Positions 36,100-45,222 are shown, numbered from the stretch's first letter. The stretch is DNA of 64,000 nt from RPQJ01 sp963698735 (GCA_963698735.1 CAVOSA010000019.1:1-64000), one strand, 5' to 3'. Made by a program: numbers and translations. The notes: generated from the letters alone by a model not told the origin.

Positions 36100-37059
36100 T
36101 TAACCTGCGCCCGTGTCGTTCGCGATGTCCGTTGCGGAAACGAGCGTCGCCACCGGCTGCCACGACTCCAGCAGCGAACGCAGCGCCGCGACCAGCGCCA
36201 GCGGCTGGTCGACCATGATGTGGTGCCCGGCGTCTGGAATCTCGATCCACGGCGTTGCCGCGGGAGTCAGGCTTCGAATCAGTTCCAGGCGCTGCGGCGT
36301 CATCAGCTCGGAACGCTCGCCGAACAACAGCGCGATCCGGCACTCCACGGCTGAGAGCAGTTCGGCAGTCGGTAGCGCTGCGGTCTTGGCGCGCAGGTCC
36401 GGGTCGAACTTCCACGACCAGCCATCGCCCCCGTGGTCCGTCGGCACCAGCCCGAGCGACGTGCGCGCCAGGAAATCGACGATGTACGGGTTCGCGCAGG
36501 GTTGCGCCGGCACGAATCGAAACCGGGCCACCGCCTGCTCCAGCGTCGGATAGACCCGGTGCCGGTGACCGCGACGTGGTACTCCATCGTATTCGTCGTC
36601 GTTTTCGCGGGCCGCCAGCGCACCGTCGATCAGCACGATGCCGCCGAGCCGCGCGCCCAGCGTGTGTGCCGCAATGCGCGTCACGAAGCTGCCGAACGAA
36701 TGACCGATGAAGATCGGGGCATGCGTGGATTCGAACAGGCCGGCGCATTCCGCCACCGCAATGGCCTCACGCGCGTGCTGCTGCATCGAATAGGCATCGC
36801 GCCAGCCTGAACGGCCCATGCCTGACAGCGACATGGCGACCACACGCCGGCCTTGCAGCAGGAAGGGAGCGATGAAGCTCCACCAGTCGGCGTGCGCCGT
36901 GAAGCCATGCAGCAGGAGAACGCCCGGCAGGCCGCGCTCGCCCCACGTGAGAGCTTCGATGTCGGTCCCTTCGACCGTGACGAACTCGCGGCTGGGCTTC
37001 GCGCCCAGCGCCGCCTCGAACCATGCGGGCGCAACGGGCCTGCGCTCGCCGTGCTGCAT
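36100..37059 (-). CDS. alpha/beta hydrolase
   Basis: 319 residues. Fold signatures: VLLLHGFTAHADWW (oxyanion), SLSGMGRSGWRD, nucleophile elbow GHSFGS, acid region LLFGERSELMTP and His in PDAGHHIM. The ATG at 37059 follows the acyl-CoA dehydrogenase stop by one base, so it is translationally linked. The pattern is that of C-C bond or ester hydrolases such as those acting on ring-cleavage products or esters; nothing here decides. Operon context between acyl-CoA dehydrogenases and MaoC suggests a lactone, ester or thioester step. Confidence 0.85.
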   Translation of the reverse strand: MQHGERRPVAPAWFEAALGAKPSREFVTVEGTDIEALTWGERGLPGVLLLHGFTAHADWWSFIAPFLLQGRRVVAMSLSGMGRSGWRDAYSMQQHAREAIAVAECAGLFESTHAPIFIGHSFGSFVTRIAAHTLGARLGGIVLIDGALAARENDDEYDGVPRRGHRHRVYPTLEQAVARFRFVPAQPCANPYIVDFLARTSLGLVPTDHGGDGWSWKFDPDLRAKTAALPTAELLSAVECRIALLFGERSELMTPQRLELIRSLTPAATPWIEIPDAGHHIMVDQPLALVAALRSLLESWQPVATLVSATDIANDTGAG

Positions 37060-37060
37060 C

Positions 37061-38192
37061 TCAATCTGCCGCGTCACACTGCTCGATGCGCGCCGCGTGA
37101 TGATCGATCGATCCGAGCTGCGACTCGAGCATCGTCGCGCGCTTGAAGTAGTGGCTGATCGCGAGTTCGTTGGTCATGCCCATGCCGCCGTGCAGCTGGA
37201 TGGCGCCCTGGCCGACGAAGCGCAGGGCCTTGCCGACCTGAACCTTGGCCGAGGCCACCGCACGGATGCGTTCCTGTGCCGGACGGTCGAGCTTCAGGGT
37301 CGCCATGTACGTCATCGACACGGCCTGCTCGACCGCGATGTACATGTCGACCATGCGGTGCTGCAGTGCCTGGTTCGCGGCGATCGGCGCGTCGAACTGC
37401 CGGCGTTGCTTCGTGTACTCGACGGTGTCCGAGAGCAGACGCCGCATGACCCCCACGGCTTCGGCGCACAAGGCAGCCACGCCTTCGTCTACGGCGGCCT
37501 CGAGCAGTGCAAAGCCTCGCCCCACCTCGCCGATCAGTTCGCCCACCGCGCCCTCGAAACGGATGTCGGCGGCGCGCGAACCGTCCACCGTCGGGTACTC
37601 GCGCAGTGAGACGCCCGCTGCGTCGCGGGCCACAAGGAAGACCGAGACACCGTCGCGATCGTGCCGTGCGCCCTCCGTGCGCGCCGTGACGATGAGATGC
37701 GTCGCGAACGGCGCACCGCGCACGGCGTCCTTGAGACCGGAAATGCGCCATTGGCCGCTATTGGCAGCCGCGACCGTAGCGACATCCGCCAGGTCGTACG
37801 CACTGCCCGGCTCAAGTTGCGCAAACGCGAAACGGGCGTCGCCGGCGATGACCTGCCCGATCAGTTCGTGCGCGCGCGACGTATCCCAGCGACGCAGCAG
37901 TGCGCCGCCGATGACGACAGTGTCGAGGTAGGGTTCGACCACGAGTGCGCGGCCGAGTCTCCTCCATGACGACCAGGTTCTCGATGGCGCCGCCGCCAAG
38001 CCCGCCGAGCGCTTCGCCGAACGGCGCACCCAGCACGCCGATGTCCTCTGCCAGGCCGCGCCAGACACCCGGACGCCAGCCTGCGGCGGAGCGGACCATG
38101 GCCTGGCGTTGCTCGAAGTCGTAGTGGTCAGCGAAATACCGGGAGACGCTGTCGCGCAGCATCTGCTGTTCGGCCGTGAAATTGAAATCCAT
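37061..38192 (-). pseudogene. acyl-CoA dehydrogenase interrupted by a +1 frameshift
   Basis: The frame from ATG 38192 gives the ACAD N-terminal helical domain (MDFNFTAEQQMLRDSVSRYF, LGGLGGGAIENLVVMEE). Near 37955-37965 the frame shifts, and the next frame carries LGRALVVEPYLDTVVIGGAL, the beta domain, and the C-terminal helices (QRRQFDAPIAANQALQHRMV, IQLHGGMGMTNELAISHYF) to 37061. Length is 3n+1, and one extra base in GAGGAGACTC explains it. If repaired it is a 376-residue FAD acyl-CoA dehydrogenase. With the neighbour at 38229 it would form a heteromeric pair of the kind known for steroid side-chain ACADs. Confidence 0.78.
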
Positions 38193-38228
38193 GGTGCTTG
38201 AGCCGGTGTCCGTGTGGGTCGTGGCGCT

Positions 38229-39428
38229 TCAGAGTCCGAGGACCGCTTTCGCCAGGATGTTGCGCTGGATCTCGTTGGAGCCGCCGAAGATCGAGAGCTT
38301 GCGCAGGTTGAAGTACGTGTCCGCAATGCCGATGGCGCCCGGCACGGCGACCGCATCGGCACCGCGCTGGTGCGCAGTCGCGCGGCTGACACGCAGCGCA
38401 GCGTGCGGCCCCAGCGCCTCGAGTGCGAGCTCGCTCATGCGCTGGTGAATTTCCGTGCCGCGGATCTTGAGCATCGAGACCTCGACGCCAGGAGCCTTGC
38501 CGGCGTTCTCGGCGGCGAGGAACCGCAGCTCCGTGTACTCGAGCGCGCACAGTTCGACTTCGATCTCCGTGAGCTTGCGCCGGAAGATCGGGTCGTCAGC
38601 GAGCGTGCGCCCGGACGAGCCGATGGTTGCAGCAAGCTTCCGCAGTTTTCCCAACGCAACCTTGGAGTGCGCGACCAGGGCGATGCCGCTGCGCTCGTGC
38701 GCGAGCAGCATCTTGGCGCAGGTCCAACCTTTGTTCTCGTCGTACACGCGATTCTCGACCGGCACCCTGACGTTCTCGAGCCACACTTCGTTGACCTCGT
38801 GGGCGCCGTCGAGCGTGATGATCGGCCTCACGGTCACGCCGGGGCTGTTCATGTCGATGAGCAGGAAGCTGATGCCAGCCTGCTTGCGCGCCGACGGATC
38901 CGTGCGCACGAGGAAAAAGCCCCAGTCGGCGTGCTGGGCGAGCGTCGTCCAGGTCTTCTGCCCATTGACGATGTAGTGATCGCCGTCGCGCGCGGCGCGC
39001 GTCTGCAGGGAAGCCAGGTCAGAACCTGCACCCGGCTCCGAATAGCCCTGGCACCACCAGTCGTCGCCCGCCACGATGCGCGGCAGAAACCGCGCCTTCT
39101 GCTCGGGCGTGCCGAACGTGTAGATGACGGGGCCGACGAGGTTCGTGGAAAACGCGATGATCGGGGCCGTGTCGGCACGCTGCAGCTCTTCTGCCCAGAT
39201 GTGGCGCCGGGTGGCGCTCCAGCCGGTGCCGCCGTATTCGACCGGCCAGGCGGGCACAGACCACCCCTGCTTCGCGACGATCCGGTGCCAGGAGAGGTAG
39301 TCGTCCTTGGCCAGTTCGATGCCTGCGTCCTGCTTCGCGCGGACCTGCGCCGGATACTTGTCGGCGATGAACGCACGCACCTGGTCGCGGAACGCCAGTT
39401 CGTCCGGAGTGAACTCCAACTGCATCAC
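38229..39428 (-). CDS. acyl-CoA dehydrogenase
   Basis: 399 residues, complete. FAD-dependent acyl-CoA dehydrogenase: N-terminal helices, WCQGYSEPGAGSDLASLQT (FAD/substrate loop), GQKTWTTLAQHADW, and the C-terminal SIFGGSNEIQRNILAKAV. It oxidises acyl-CoA to trans-2-enoyl-CoA and passes electrons to ETF. It is the first gene of a six-gene minus-strand operon, with operator copy G 54 bases upstream. A second ACAD follows 36 bases later. Paired ACADs of unequal sequence are known to form alpha2beta2 enzymes for bulky acyl-CoAs, as in steroid catabolism. Confidence 0.9.
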   Translation of the reverse strand: MMQLEFTPDELAFRDQVRAFIADKYPAQVRAKQDAGIELAKDDYLSWHRIVAKQGWSVPAWPVEYGGTGWSATRRHIWAEELQRADTAPIIAFSTNLVGPVIYTFGTPEQKARFLPRIVAGDDWWCQGYSEPGAGSDLASLQTRAARDGDHYIVNGQKTWTTLAQHADWGFFLVRTDPSARKQAGISFLLIDMNSPGVTVRPIITLDGAHEVNEVWLENVRVPVENRVYDENKGWTCAKMLLAHERSGIALVAHSKVALGKLRKLAATIGSSGRTLADDPIFRRKLTEIEVELCALEYTELRFLAAENAGKAPGVEVSMLKIRGTEIHQRMSELALEALGPHAALRVSRATAHQRGADAVAVPGAIGIADTYFNLRKLSIFGGSNEIQRNILAKAVLGL

Positions 39429-39482
39429 GACCTCGCCCGATTCGCAGGGAAGATCAGGAGGTTATGGGCTGGCACCGCATGG

Positions 39483-39503
39483 GTCAATGGCATTATTAGA
39501 CTG
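39483..39503 (+). promoter_or_regulatory. shared operator-like element, copy G
   Basis: GTCAATGGCATTATTAGACT then G, between the end of the P450 gene and the ACAD operon. It matches the core GCATTATTAGACTGA exactly but lacks the ACTT part. It reads in reverse orientation to the ACAD operon. Confidence 0.55.
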
Positions 39504-39541
39504 ATGTCGGTGGGCAGCAGCCCGCGAACCTCGCCAGCCGG

Positions 39542-40798
39542 TCACTGCCGCACGTCGAACCGGAGCGGCAGCCTGGTGAGCCCGTGCGTCACGAGTCCGC
39601 CCATGCGACGGACATCCGCGGGCTCCCAACCTTCCTGCAGTCGCAGGTTGTCGAGACGGCGCAGGAGCCGATCGTAGGATTCAACCAGTTCCTGCCGTGC
39701 CAGCGCGGCCCCGGCGCAGGTGTGGATACCGGCACCGAACGCCAGGTGGGACCGCACCGACGCCCGATCGATGTCGAACGCGGCAGGATCCGGGTATTCG
39801 GCCGGGTCCCGGCTGGCCGCAGCCCAGGACAGGAGCACCATCGAACCGGCTCCAATCCTGACGCCGGCCAGCTCCGTATCCTGCGTCACCGTGCGGAAGT
39901 TGTTCTGCACGGCGCCCTCGTAGCGCAGGGACTCCTCGGCGAAACGCTCAATCAGCCGGGAATCGCCGCGGATGCGGTCGGCGATGTCGGGACGCTCGAC
40001 CAGCCGCAACATGCCCAGCGACAGGGCGTTGGCAGTCGTGTCGTTGCCGGCAACGATCAGCACTTCACACATTCCGAGTTGCTCGTGGCGACGCAGAGGC
40101 ACCTCGCCCCGCCCCAGGTCGAACGTCGCGTGGGCGATGTCGCTCATCAGGTCGCCGCGCGGTGCGGCCTTGCGAGCCTCGAGCTCGCCGACGAGGTAGT
40201 GCTGCAACTCGGCGACCTGGCTCATGCAGTCGATCATCTCGTCCTCGGAGAGCGGCTGCAGCAGCGGCCGTACCCAGGCGTCCGACCAGCGCTTGAACTC
40301 CCCGATACGGGCGCGATCGACACCGAGCAGGTCGGCGACGACGAGCGCGGAAAGCGACCACGCGTAGTCGCGCACGAACTCGCACTCACCCGTCGCTGCG
40401 AATCCGTCGATCAGGCCTTCCGCCACGGCTCGAATCTGCGGTCGCATCTGGTGAAAGCGCTGGTCGCGCAGCACCTTGCCCAGCACGCCGCGAAAGGCGG
40501 TGTGCCGCGGCGGGTCCATGACGATCAGGTGCGGCGTGCGGCCGAACCCCTTTTCCTTCAGATACGCCTCGGCCCTGGGGTAGAAGTTCACGCCCTGGGC
40601 GCCGACGGGACGGCTGGAGAAGATCTCTGGGTGCGCGACGACATCCCTGATCGCAGCCGCTCCAATGACGAGATAGGTCTCGCGCTCCGGCGTGGACACG
40701 TCAATGACCGGCCCCTGCCCGCGATGCGTCGCATAGTAGGGATACGGATCGATCAGCGTCTGCGGATCGAAGAAATGCCGTGTGCTCGCGATTGACAT
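39542..40798 (-). CDS. cytochrome P450
   Basis: 418 residues, a soluble bacterial class I P450 length. I-helix oxygen motif VAGNDTTANAL, E-x-x-R in FAEESLRYEG, and haem loop LAFGAGIHTCAGAALARQ with the axial Cys at 361. It needs ferredoxin and reductase partners, none of which is in the window. It hydroxylates or epoxidises a hydrophobic substrate. The start at 40798 is divergent from an LEH-type epoxide hydrolase 93 bases away, suggesting P450 epoxidation followed by hydrolysis, though this is inference. Confidence 0.92.
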   Translation of the reverse strand: MSIASTRHFFDPQTLIDPYPYYATHRGQGPVIDVSTPERETYLVIGAAAIRDVVAHPEIFSSRPVGAQGVNFYPRAEAYLKEKGFGRTPHLIVMDPPRHTAFRGVLGKVLRDQRFHQMRPQIRAVAEGLIDGFAATGECEFVRDYAWSLSALVVADLLGVDRARIGEFKRWSDAWVRPLLQPLSEDEMIDCMSQVAELQHYLVGELEARKAAPRGDLMSDIAHATFDLGRGEVPLRRHEQLGMCEVLIVAGNDTTANALSLGMLRLVERPDIADRIRGDSRLIERFAEESLRYEGAVQNNFRTVTQDTELAGVRIGAGSMVLLSWAAASRDPAEYPDPAAFDIDRASVRSHLAFGAGIHTCAGAALARQELVESYDRLLRRLDNLRLQEGWEPADVRRMGGLVTHGLTRLPLRFDVRQ

Positions 40799-40891
40799 GG
40801 CGCCGCGCCTTTCGTAGCGTCAGGTTCGAAAGTCATACTTCGATGTGCCTGCCGCTCGTGTCAAGCACGCATCATCAAGGGACAACCTCAC

Positions 40892-41311
40892 ATGCCCACC
40901 GATCGCAATTCGCACCCGCCGCATCCGCTGTGGGACCAGATCGACGCGTTGCTGCAGCCGTGGCGGGTCAACGACATTGCCGCCATCGCCGAGACCTTCG
41001 AGGAAGACGGCGTGTTGCACAGCATGATGGGCACGCCGATCCGCGGCCGGGCCAGCATCCGCAAGGTGCTCGGCAAGCACCTCGCGCGCATCCAGAAGAT
41101 CGAGTTCGAGATACGCACCATCGCCACGAGCGGCGACGTCGTGATGCTCGAACGCGTCGATCACGTCACAACCCCGGCCGGCACGCACGGCATGCCGGTC
41201 GTCGGCATCATCGAACTGCACGACGGGAAAATCCGCGCCTGGCGCGAGTACTTTGACCAGGCTCAGGCCGCGCCGGCGCTGGAAGCCTCGAAGTCCGGGC
41301 ACGGCACATAG
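40892..41311 (+). CDS. limonene-1,2-epoxide hydrolase-like protein with intact triad
   Basis: 139 residues. The LEH fold residues are all in place: R88 and D90 in MLERVDHV, and D122 in WREYFDQ. This matches the R-x-D pair and second Asp of limonene-1,2-epoxide hydrolase (R99, D101, D132), with nearly the same spacing (32 against 31 residues between the Asp). It probably adds water to an epoxide in one step. AAGGGAC sits before the ATG at 40892. It is divergent from the P450. Among the island's SnoaL/LEH-fold proteins it is the only one with the complete triad. Confidence 0.85.
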   Translation: MPTDRNSHPPHPLWDQIDALLQPWRVNDIAAIAETFEEDGVLHSMMGTPIRGRASIRKVLGKHLARIQKIEFEIRTIATSGDVVMLERVDHVTTPAGTHGMPVVGIIELHDGKIRAWREYFDQAQAAPALEASKSGHGT

Positions 41312-41338
41312 GCAGTCTGCCGCGGCGCGCAGCAGCGG

Positions 41339-42298
41339 TCAGGCCGCAGCCGTGCCCGTCGCTTTGGCAACATCCGCGCCAAGCTTGGCGTAGATCGCCT
41401 CCGGCTCGACTTCGGGCTGGCGCGAGTGCTCATAGGCGTGCGCCGCGCGCGGCGCGCGATCGAACCACAAGGCGCCCGGAACTGGCTCAGGACGCCTGGC
41501 CGCGAGCCATAGCGCAGTATCACCGCCCTGTTCCGGCGTGCGCAGCACGAGCCCCAGGTGACGCTCGAGGTCCGGCAATGCGTCGCTGACACCCTGCGTG
41601 GCGACCCAGCCCGGGTGCATCGTGTAGGACACGATGCGGCGATCCGGTCGTGTCCACCGATCCGCGAGTGCCAGCTGCGCACGTTTGTGCGCGGCGTAGG
41701 CCATGACGCCGCTGTACCGCTCGGGCTTCTGCTCCAGGCGCCGCAGGCTGAGCGCCGTGTTGTAGAGCCCGCCCGACGCCATGTTGATGATCACTCCACC
41801 GTCGAGCGCGCCAGCCTCGAGCAGTTTCTCGGTCAGCGCAAAATGCCCCAGCAGGTTCAACGCGTAGGTGCTCTCGAATCCTTCGGCGGTCAGCCGATGC
41901 GCGTGGTCGAGCCGGCCGATGTTGTTGACCAGCACGTCCACGCGCCCGCCGCGCGCGAGGACAGCGTCGGCGAGCCGCAGATTTTCCGCGACGAGTTCGA
42001 GGTCGTAACGCAGTGGCTCGACGCCCGCCCCGCCCGCGGACCGCAACGCAGCAAGCGCGGCTTCATTTCTGCCGACGGCGAGAACTTTCGCACCGCGGCT
42101 CGCGGCGCCCAGTGCGATGCCCTTGCCGATGCCGCCCGTGGCACCCGTGACCAACCAGGTCTGCCCGGCGAACGAGCCGGCAACGGGCCGCAGTGGCAGG
42201 CCACGCGCCACGTAGCCGACAGCCGTGAACGATGGCGCGAATCGCCCGTAGAAGGCCATGATTTTCCGCCACGTCGGCGAGTAGGCCGGGTTGCCCAT
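41339..42298 (-). CDS. SDR oxidoreductase, DHRS12-like
   Basis: 319 residues, paralogue of 5158..6132. It shares the N-terminal KIMAFYGRFAPSFTAVGYVA preface, TGATGGIGKGIALG cofactor motif, NNIG, YAAHK active site, MHPGW, and a C-terminal ALWLAARRPEPVPGALWFDR block. It probably reduces or oxidises a lipophilic carbonyl. It follows the thiolase at 42315 by 16 bases on the same strand, so it is the second gene of that operon. Confidence 0.85.
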   Translation of the reverse strand: MGNPAYSPTWRKIMAFYGRFAPSFTAVGYVARGLPLRPVAGSFAGQTWLVTGATGGIGKGIALGAASRGAKVLAVGRNEAALAALRSAGGAGVEPLRYDLELVAENLRLADAVLARGGRVDVLVNNIGRLDHAHRLTAEGFESTYALNLLGHFALTEKLLEAGALDGGVIINMASGGLYNTALSLRRLEQKPERYSGVMAYAAHKRAQLALADRWTRPDRRIVSYTMHPGWVATQGVSDALPDLERHLGLVLRTPEQGGDTALWLAARRPEPVPGALWFDRAPRAAHAYEHSRQPEVEPEAIYAKLGADVAKATGTAAA

Positions 42299-42314
42299 TG
42301 GTTCTTTCCATCCG

Positions 42315-43523
42315 TCAGTTGAAGATCTCGAACAGGCCGGCAGCGCCCATGCCGCCGCCGACGCACATCGTCACCACGCCGTATCTCGCGCCACGACGCC
42401 TGCCTTCGTGCAGCAGGTGGCCGACGCAACGCGCGCCGGTCATGCCGAACGGATGGCCGATCGAGATCGAGCCACCCGAGACGTTGAGACGTTCGTTCGG
42501 AATGCCGAGCCGGTCGCGGCAGTAGAGCAGCTGGCTGGCAAAAGCCTCGTTGAGCTCCCAGATGTCGATGTCGTCGACGGTGAGGCCGTGCCGCGCCAGC
42601 AGCTTCGGCACCGCAAACACGGGACCAATCCCCATCTCCTCGGGCCGGCAGCCAGCCACGGCCAGCCCGCGGTAAGCGCCAAGCGGCGCCAGCCCGCGCT
42701 GCTCCGCGACCTTGCCGTCCATCAGGACCAGCGCCGCTGCGCCGTCCGAGAGCTGCGATGCATTGCCGGCGGTGATGAATCTTCCTTCGCGGATGAACCG
42801 GCCGCCCTTGAACACCGGCTTCAGCTGCTGCAGGTCCTCGAGCGTGGTCTGCGGGCGGTTGCCCTCGTCGAGCTTGAGCGTGACCTCGCGCTCGGTCACG
42901 GCATTCGTGGCCTTGTCCTGGACGAGCATGCGCGACGTGATCGGCGCGATTTCGGCCTCGTACCGGCCTTCGGCCTGCGCCTGCGCCGTGCGCAACTGCG
43001 ACTGCAGCGCGTACACGTCCTGGGCCTCACGGCTGATGCCGTAGCGTTCCGCGACGATCTCGGCCGTCTCGATCATGGACGTGTCCATCTCGGGATAGTG
43101 CTCGCGCTGCCAGGCATCGCCCATACGCTCGTAGTTCAGGCGCTCGTTCATCACGAGCGAGACCGATTCGATGCCCGCCCCGATCGTGACCGGCGCGCCA
43201 TCCACGATGATGTGCCTGGCTGCGGCTGCGATCGCCATGAGCCCGGAGGAACACGCACGATCGATCGTCATGCCCGGCACGGTGTTGGGAAGTCCTGCGC
43301 GCAGCGCGGAGAATCGCGCGATGTTCTGGCCGGTCGTGCCTTGCTGAACCGCGCAACCCATCGCCACGTCCTCCACCTCGGCAGGATCCACGCCCGCGCG
43401 GCGCACGGCCTCGGCAATCACGTGGCCGCCCAGAGTCGTCGCATCCGTGTTGTTGAAGGCACCGCGGTAGGCCTTGCCGATCGGGGTGCGCGCGGTGGCG
43501 ACGATGACGGCTTCACGGGACAT
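42315..43523 (-). CDS. thiolase (acetyl-CoA acyltransferase)
   Basis: 402 residues, normal for degradative thiolases. Acyl-accepting Cys C91 in TIDRACSSG, ELNEAF, the SIGHPFGMTGAR catalytic His loop and the C-terminal Cys in TMCVGGGMG are all present. It cleaves 3-ketoacyl-CoA with CoA, the last step of beta-oxidation, in the cytoplasm. ATG 43523 (MSREAVIVAT) is used; the open frame continues upstream across operator copy H, which argues against the longer start. It lies in an operon with the downstream DHRS12-like SDR. Confidence 0.92.
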   Translation of the reverse strand: MSREAVIVATARTPIGKAYRGAFNNTDATTLGGHVIAEAVRRAGVDPAEVEDVAMGCAVQQGTTGQNIARFSALRAGLPNTVPGMTIDRACSSGLMAIAAAARHIIVDGAPVTIGAGIESVSLVMNERLNYERMGDAWQREHYPEMDTSMIETAEIVAERYGISREAQDVYALQSQLRTAQAQAEGRYEAEIAPITSRMLVQDKATNAVTEREVTLKLDEGNRPQTTLEDLQQLKPVFKGGRFIREGRFITAGNASQLSDGAAALVLMDGKVAEQRGLAPLGAYRGLAVAGCRPEEMGIGPVFAVPKLLARHGLTVDDIDIWELNEAFASQLLYCRDRLGIPNERLNVSGGSISIGHPFGMTGARCVGHLLHEGRRRGARYGVVTMCVGGGMGAAGLFEIFN

Positions 43524-43533
43524 TCGAACCCCT

Positions 43534-43551
43534 CGGTCTAATATTGAAAGC
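43534..43551 (-). promoter_or_regulatory. shared operator-like element, copy H (weak)
   Basis: On the minus strand GCTTTCAATATTAGACCG, 10 bases upstream of the thiolase start. It keeps the AATATTAGACCGA half but the TTGCATTA half is degraded, so this is the weakest copy. Confidence 0.4.
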
Positions 43552-43658
43552 GGCAATTGAACGCTTTGCCCACGGAATGTCAACGTTGCCGGGCACGCCG
43601 CCGTGTGCAAGCATGGCTTTCGTTATCGAACTGTTACCGCGGACACGGGGGACCGGCC

Positions 43659-44060
43659 ATGGACCATGCCAGCCAGCAGCAGGACGTCTTCGAGTTTGCC
43701 GACCGCTTCATCGCGGCCCTGAATCGCGGCGACCCCGCCACGGTGCAGAAGTTCTACGCACCGGACGCCACGTTCTGGCACAACTTCGACGACGTCGACC
43801 AGACGGTCGCCGACAACATGAAGGTGCTGGAATGGATGGTGCGCAAGGCGCCGCAGCGCAATTACCGCGTCGTCCGCCGCGAACTGATCCCCGGCGGCTG
43901 GCTGCAGCAGCACATCGTCGAAGCGAAGCTTGCGAACGGCAAGGAAATGAAGATGTTCGCCTGCTGCGTCATCACGCTCAAGGACGGCCTCATCTGGCGC
44001 ATCGAGGAATACCTCGACCCGGCGCAGGCCGCCGTGCTGCGGGAAGCGAAGGCCTCTTGA
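43659..44060 (+). CDS. SnoaL/NTF2-like domain protein
   Basis: 133 residues. The wording RFIAALNRGDPATVQKFYAPDATFWHNF and the C-terminal ITLKDGLIWRIEEYLDPAQA give the SnoaL/ketosteroid-isomerase-like fold. The final D of EEYLD corresponds to the LEH Asp, but the R-x-D pair is not seen. It starts at ATG 43659, downstream of a GGGGGAC stretch. It is divergent from the thiolase-SDR operon and convergent with the next thiolase, 7 bases from its end. Function cannot be assigned. Confidence 0.75.
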   Translation: MDHASQQQDVFEFADRFIAALNRGDPATVQKFYAPDATFWHNFDDVDQTVADNMKVLEWMVRKAPQRNYRVVRRELIPGGWLQQHIVEAKLANGKEMKMFACCVITLKDGLIWRIEEYLDPAQAAVLREAKAS

Positions 44061-44067
44061 GGCGCGG

Positions 44068-45222
44068 TCAGCCGAGGCGCTCGACCACCATCGCCGCGCC
44101 CACGCCCGCTGCGCCGGAGCAGACGACGAGCCCGAGCCGGCCATCCGCAGCGTCGAGCGCGTCCAGCAGGGTCGAGACCAGGATGGCCCCCGACGCCCCC
44201 ATCGGATGTCCACGCGCAATGTGGCCGCCGCCGACGTTCACGCGAGCCTCGTCTGCGGGGTAGTCGCGAAGGAACTTTGCGATGGTGACCGCGAACGCTT
44301 CCATGAACTCGATGCGGTCCATGTCGGCAAGCGTCAACCCAGTCTTCGCCAGCACGCGCTCCATCGCAGTGAATCCAGCGAGCAACGACGCGTGCGGGTC
44401 ACCACCCGACTCGGCATAAGCCAGGATGCGCGCGCGCGGCGTGTCTCCTGCACCCGGAGCGCCACCGACCAGCGCGAGCCCTGCCCCGTCGCAGATCGGC
44501 GGCGCGTGGCCGATGGTGTGGCGATGGTCAATCGGACCATCGAGGGCATCGGCGTACTGCACGGCCAGCGGAGCGAAGCTCGGCGGCATGGCGGCGAGCG
44601 ACTCGGCGGTGGTCTGCGGACGAATGCATTCATCCGCAGCCAGGGCGCCAAGCGCGATGCGCGAGGCAAGCAGCGCCGGCGTGGCCTCGGCCGCGCCAGA
44701 ACGCCGTTGCGATGTCAGCGAAACGGCATCCAGCTGGCTGCGTGAAATACCCTGCTCTTCCGCCAGGCGATCAGCCGCGAGCACGACGGGAATGAATCGC
44801 GTGCGCTTCGGGAAACTCGCGTCGGTGTAATAGGTCGCGTTGTCGCCCAGGAAAGGCACGCGCGACATCATCTCGACGCCGCCGGCGAGCGCACGATCCA
44901 GGTTCCCTGCGGCGACCTGCATGGCCACGTGACCGATGGCCGTGAGGCCGGAGACGCAGTAGTTGTTGAGCGTGAACGCATATGCGCCGTCGGCAACGCC
45001 GGCGTGCAACTTCGACACCAGGGCGATGTTGGCGCCCTGGTCGCCCACCTGGTCGACACAGCCCAGCACCAGCGCCTCGACCTTGCGTGGCTCGTGACCG
45101 CGGGCCTGCATGGCGTCAACGAGCCCGGCGACCAGTTCCTGCGGCTTCATTCCCGCGAGACCGCCTTCCGCGCGTGCCTTGCCGCGCGGCGTGCGCACGG
45201 CATCGTAGATGTAGGCCTGCAT
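44068..45222 (-). CDS. thiolase family protein (acetyl-CoA C-acyltransferase)
   Basis: 384 residues. The Cys-89 nucleophile lies in NNYCVSG, EFMEAF substitutes for the usual NEAF, the catalytic His is in IARGHPMGASG, and the C-terminal Cys in VVCSGAAG. It is a 3-ketoacyl-CoA thiolase of the FadA branch with a variant N-E-A-F loop. It follows the SCP2-type thiolase by 11 bases in a two-thiolase operon. Two different thiolases in tandem suggest sequential cleavage of unlike ketoacyl-CoAs. Confidence 0.9.
   Translation of the reverse strand: MQAYIYDAVRTPRGKARAEGGLAGMKPQELVAGLVDAMQARGHEPRKVEALVLGCVDQVGDQGANIALVSKLHAGVADGAYAFTLNNYCVSGLTAIGHVAMQVAAGNLDRALAGGVEMMSRVPFLGDNATYYTDASFPKRTRFIPVVLAADRLAEEQGISRSQLDAVSLTSQRRSGAAEATPALLASRIALGALAADECIRPQTTAESLAAMPPSFAPLAVQYADALDGPIDHRHTIGHAPPICDGAGLALVGGAPGAGDTPRARILAYAESGGDPHASLLAGFTAMERVLAKTGLTLADMDRIEFMEAFAVTIAKFLRDYPADEARVNVGGGHIARGHPMGASGAILVSTLLDALDAADGRLGLVVCSGAAGVGAAMVVERLG

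Noticed and set aside
35606..36748. 380-residue minus-strand frame containing MaoC at its end
   Set aside because: The N-terminal two thirds are an out-of-frame shadow of the alpha/beta hydrolase; ATG 36058 is the MaoC start.
40799..40891. Possible operator between the P450 and LEH-like genes
   Set aside because: GACTTTC and GAACCTGA half-sites occur, but with the middle missing.
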